Origin: Aquimarina sp. AU58
Lineage (GTDB): Bacteria; Bacteroidota; Bacteroidia; Flavobacteriales; Flavobacteriaceae
NCBI RefSeq assembly: GCF_900312745.1
Contig: NZ_OMPD01000014.1
Span: 1,364,001 to 1,428,000, forward strand
Direction: 5' to 3'
Length of the DNA stretch: 64,000 nt
Part shown: piece by piece, positions 61,459-64,000 of the stretch
How the letters are laid out: every line of letters begins with the position of its first letter
Position numbering within the stretch: the first letter of the stretch is position 1
Translations under genes and position numbers: made by a program
The notes under the pieces: model-generated
What the model saw: only the letters and a program-made list of their open reading frames with translations
Told to the model about the DNA's origin: nothing
The model's database searches: none

Positions 61459-62901
61459 GTGAGTATTTTGAAAAGAAAAACAACTATTGGATTAGTGTGG
61501 AGTAGTATTGATAAGTTTTCGACGCTAATGATACAATTCATTTTAGGTATTGTATTAGCAAGAATACTTATGCCAGAAGACTACGGCCTTATCGGAATGA
61601 TAGCTATTTTTCTTGCAATATCTCAGTCCTTAGTAGATAGTGGGTTTTTTACTGCATTGGTACAGAAAAAAAATGTAAACAATAATGACTACTCTACAAT
61701 ATTTTTCTTTAATATCATTGTAGGTTTTATGCTATATGGCATTTTATTTATTGGATCTGGTTTTATAGGAGATTTCTATGAAACACCAATACTAGTTGAT
61801 ATTATAAAGGTTATTGGGATCAATATTATAATTGTATCCACTACCATTGTTCACAGAGCATTTCTTACCACTAAAATTGATTTTAAAACATTGGCTATAA
61901 TCAATATTGTGTCTGCACTACTAGGGGGGATTGTTGGGATTTACCTGGCAGTTAATGGATATGGCGTCTGGACTTTAGTATACCAAACTATTGTGAGAAG
62001 TCTATCAATTGCGATTTTATTCTGGGTCTTAAATCAATGGAAACCTAGTTTGATTTTTGATAAAGAATCTTTTAAGACCCTTTTTGGATTTGGCTCTAAA
62101 CTAATGATTTCTGGATTACTTAAGATATTTTTTAAGAATATTTACCTTATTATAATTGGTAAAATCTATAAAGCAGAAGAACTAGGATATTTTACCAGAG
62201 CTACTTTATTTAAACAAATTCCAGAAACTCTGGTAACCACGATTCTTCAAAGTGTTACTTTTCCTGTTCTAGTAAAAGTTATTGATGAGGACTCAAAGGT
62301 TAAGAACCTTTTAGAGCGAAGTGTTAAACTTACTGGCTTCCTATTATTTCCTATCATTACTGTACTTATATTTTATGCCAAACCAATTATTTTGGTTTTA
62401 ATCACTAGTAAATGGTTACCAACTGTTGTTTTACTTCAGATATTATCATTAGAAATTATTTTTCATCCGTTGCAGTATATCAATCTTAATTTTCTGAATG
62501 CCAAAGGAAGGTCTGATTTATTCTTAAAATTAGAACTCATAAAAAATGTGCTCACTATTGCTGCAATCCTGGTGACCTATAAGTTTGGATTGATTCCGTT
62601 AAGTATTGGATATATTTTAGTTTCTTTTTTAGGGTTTTTTATTAACTCATATTATACCAAAAAGTATATTAATTATTCAGGTTTTGACCAATTAGTAGAT
62701 CTTTTTCCATACCTGTTAGTTAGTACGGTAGCTACAGGAATAGGTTTTTTTATTAGTGGAATATTTAGTAGCTATTTAATTCAACTCATCATAGGAGTAG
62801 GAATAAGTTTAGGGATATACTATGTACTATCCTATATATTGAAGTTTAAAGAATTGATTGAAATTCAGAACCTTATTACTAGCAAGATAAGGACAAAATA
62901 A
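61459..62901 (+). CDS. Polysaccharide flippase of the MOP superfamily (GTG start)
   Basis: 480 residues with about 12-14 membrane helices. The start MSILKRKTTIGLVWSSIDKF (GTG at 61459) and the phrases GIVLARILMPEDYGLIGMIA and SLVDSGFFTALVQKKNVNN are typical of the lipopolysaccharide/teichoic-acid flippase branch (Wzx/WzxC-like). It carries lipid-linked sugars across the inner membrane. It follows the sugar-nucleotide genes and precedes a methyltransferase and a glycosyltransferase. Confidence 0.87.
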   Translation: MSILKRKTTIGLVWSSIDKFSTLMIQFILGIVLARILMPEDYGLIGMIAIFLAISQSLVDSGFFTALVQKKNVNNNDYSTIFFFNIIVGFMLYGILFIGSGFIGDFYETPILVDIIKVIGINIIIVSTTIVHRAFLTTKIDFKTLAIINIVSALLGGIVGIYLAVNGYGVWTLVYQTIVRSLSIAILFWVLNQWKPSLIFDKESFKTLFGFGSKLMISGLLKIFFKNIYLIIIGKIYKAEELGYFTRATLFKQIPETLVTTILQSVTFPVLVKVIDEDSKVKNLLERSVKLTGFLLFPIITVLIFYAKPIILVLITSKWLPTVVLLQILSLEIIFHPLQYINLNFLNAKGRSDLFLKLELIKNVLTIAAILVTYKFGLIPLSIGYILVSFLGFFINSYYTKKYINYSGFDQLVDLFPYLLVSTVATGIGFFISGIFSSYLIQLIIGVGISLGIYYVLSYILKFKELIEIQNLITSKIRTK

Positions 62902-62920
62902 TATTTAAAAGTCTAAAGAG

Positions 62921-63751
62921 ATGAAACAAATCATAAAAAAAATAATATCGGGAATACTCAATGGTATTATGACTTTGATTCCGGGAAAAACCCGTAAAGC
63001 ATCTTTTTTAGGATGGATTAGTAGGATACTTGAAGATTCTAACAATCAAGTAGAATATGATGCAGATTATGATATGTATTGGTTAAAAAATAGAGAACAA
63101 TATCTTTACCTGGTACAGCAACCATATTTCAATTTTAGTAAGAAGAAACTTTATCGAAGTATTGAACGGATAGCTTGTCAATATTATACGCCTAAAAAAG
63201 GAGATGTAATTGTTGATATTGGCGCCGGGATAGGGACAGAAACGTTATTTTTTGACGAAAAAACAGAAAATGAAGGTAGAATATATTCTATCGAAGCCAG
63301 TAGAGCAAGTCATCAAAAACTTGTAGAATTATGTGCTAAAAACCAAATTAAAACTTCCGAAAATTTAAACCTGGCTATTACCGATAGTAATCAAAAATTA
63401 TGGATTGAAGAATCTAATAATTATCAAGTTGATTACATAAATAAAGAATCCAAAGGTGTAGAAGTAGATGGGATCACATTAGATCATTTTGTAGAAAAAA
63501 AGAATATAACAAACATTGATTTTCTTAAGGTTAATATAGAAGGATCCGAACTACAAATGATAGAAGGAATGGAAAATGCAATCAAGATTACTAAAAATGT
63601 TGCTATCTCCTGTCATGATTTTCTTTTTGATGATGACCGACAGATTAAGATTAAAATGTCAAAATTCTTAAAAGCTAATAATTTTCAGGTTTCCTATAAT
63701 CAAACGGGACATCAGATAATAGACAGCTGGATATATGGAAAACAACTATAG
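62921..63751 (+). CDS. FkbM-family methyltransferase
   Basis: 276 residues. The SAM-binding region is VIVDIGAGIGTETLFF (about residues 96-111), followed by IYSIEASRASHQKLVEL. The FkbM hallmark is LDHFVEKKNITNIDFLKVNI, followed by EGSELQMIEGM. It likely O-methylates a sugar or lipid-linked glycan. The stop overlaps no gene; the next gene starts one base later. Confidence 0.82.
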   Translation: MKQIIKKIISGILNGIMTLIPGKTRKASFLGWISRILEDSNNQVEYDADYDMYWLKNREQYLYLVQQPYFNFSKKKLYRSIERIACQYYTPKKGDVIVDIGAGIGTETLFFDEKTENEGRIYSIEASRASHQKLVELCAKNQIKTSENLNLAITDSNQKLWIEESNNYQVDYINKESKGVEVDGITLDHFVEKKNITNIDFLKVNIEGSELQMIEGMENAIKITKNVAISCHDFLFDDDRQIKIKMSKFLKANNFQVSYNQTGHQIIDSWIYGKQL

Positions 63752-64000
63752 ATGAAAATTGTACATGTCATATCATCTCTGGATATCGGAGGAGCAGAAA
63801 ATTTTGTTGTTCAACTTGCTAATGAACAATCAAAATCAAATGATGTATCCATCATTGCTCTAAAAATTACAGACCCGAATAAGAACTATATTGATAAAAT
63901 AAAAAAAGAAATTCATCTATACCAATTGGGCTGGACCAAAAAGTATAGTATAAAACAATTTATTAATCTATATATTCTCCTTGGTAGATTAGCTCCTAAA
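63752..64000 (+). CDS. Glycosyltransferase family 4-like protein (3' end outside window)
   Basis: The first 83 codons are visible and open to the window edge. MKIVHVISSLDIGGAENFVV is the standard N-terminus of GT4 (GT-B fold) enzymes, with the glycine-rich GGAE loop. It starts directly after the methyltransferase stop codon and would transfer a sugar in the same polysaccharide pathway. Substrate unknown. Confidence 0.75.
   Translation, partial: MKIVHVISSLDIGGAENFVVQLANEQSKSNDVSIIALKITDPNKNYIDKIKKEIHLYQLGWTKKYSIKQFINLYILLGRLAPK

Overview
The window is AT-rich DNA from a member of the Bacteroidota, most likely a marine Flavobacteriaceae (Aquimarina or a relative would fit, but the genus cannot be fixed from this sequence). 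The lineage evidence is internal. It includes a type IX secretion (T9SS) surface protein with a CHU_C/gliding-type C-terminal domain next to a PorP/SprF protein, Bacteroidota-type promoters (TTTG, about 18 nt, TAnnTTTG), ordinary genes without strong Shine-Dalgarno sites beside an rpsU gene that has a perfect one, and the order tRNAs-tuf-tRNA(Trp)-secE-nusG-rplKAJL-rpoBC.

Region 1 (1-16.3 kb) is an accessory island full of local duplications. It holds two YkgJ-like cysteine-cluster genes (one has lost a metal-ligand cysteine), two exported proteins that resemble Leptospira LipL32, two small four-helix membrane proteins with matching upstream elements, and three related stem-loops. Inside it lies a minus-strand gene set: a small zinc ribbon, a second zinc-ribbon protein, an SPFH protein with a C-terminal SHOCT domain, a protein with an internal repeat, an unrecognised protein, a 1592-residue propeller/TPR protein and an exported protein. 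The best comparison is the Bacillus YdjI-type SPFH membrane-stress system, but this particular set is not one I recognise.

Region 2 (16.4-29.5 kb) is a surface and signalling block: a 1820-residue T9SS cargo with FG-GAP, HYR and Calx-beta-like repeats, its PorP/SprF partner, one NarL/LuxR-type response regulator, two tandem TPR sensor kinases, and a NamZ-type (DUF1343) cell-wall hydrolase. A palindrome, CCCTGAAAACAGGG or a one-base variant, precedes the surface protein and both kinases and suggests a regulon.

Region 3 (29.5-44.6 kb) is mostly core metabolism and housekeeping: an FtsX/LolE-like permease, a cystathionine beta-synthase-like enzyme, an AraC regulator, a membrane redoxin, DUF2851, PspC and a K+ channel, an AGCS symporter, a helix-hairpin-helix protein, an acyl-CoA dehydrogenase, a GH13 alpha-amylase behind LacI-type operators, rpsU, a XerC/D-type recombinase and hpf. 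Region 4 (44.6-58.7 kb) is the translation/transcription block. Region 5 (59.1-64 kb) opens a polysaccharide locus: a WlbB/WbpD-like acetyltransferase, a WlbA-like oxidoreductase, a flippase, an FkbM methyltransferase and a truncated glycosyltransferase.

The items most worth following up are the LipL32-like pair, the SPFH-SHOCT gene set, the palindrome regulon with predicted leaderless kinase mRNAs, the terminator-like hairpin inside the first codons of the helix-hairpin-helix gene, and the rpsU Shine-Dalgarno site.
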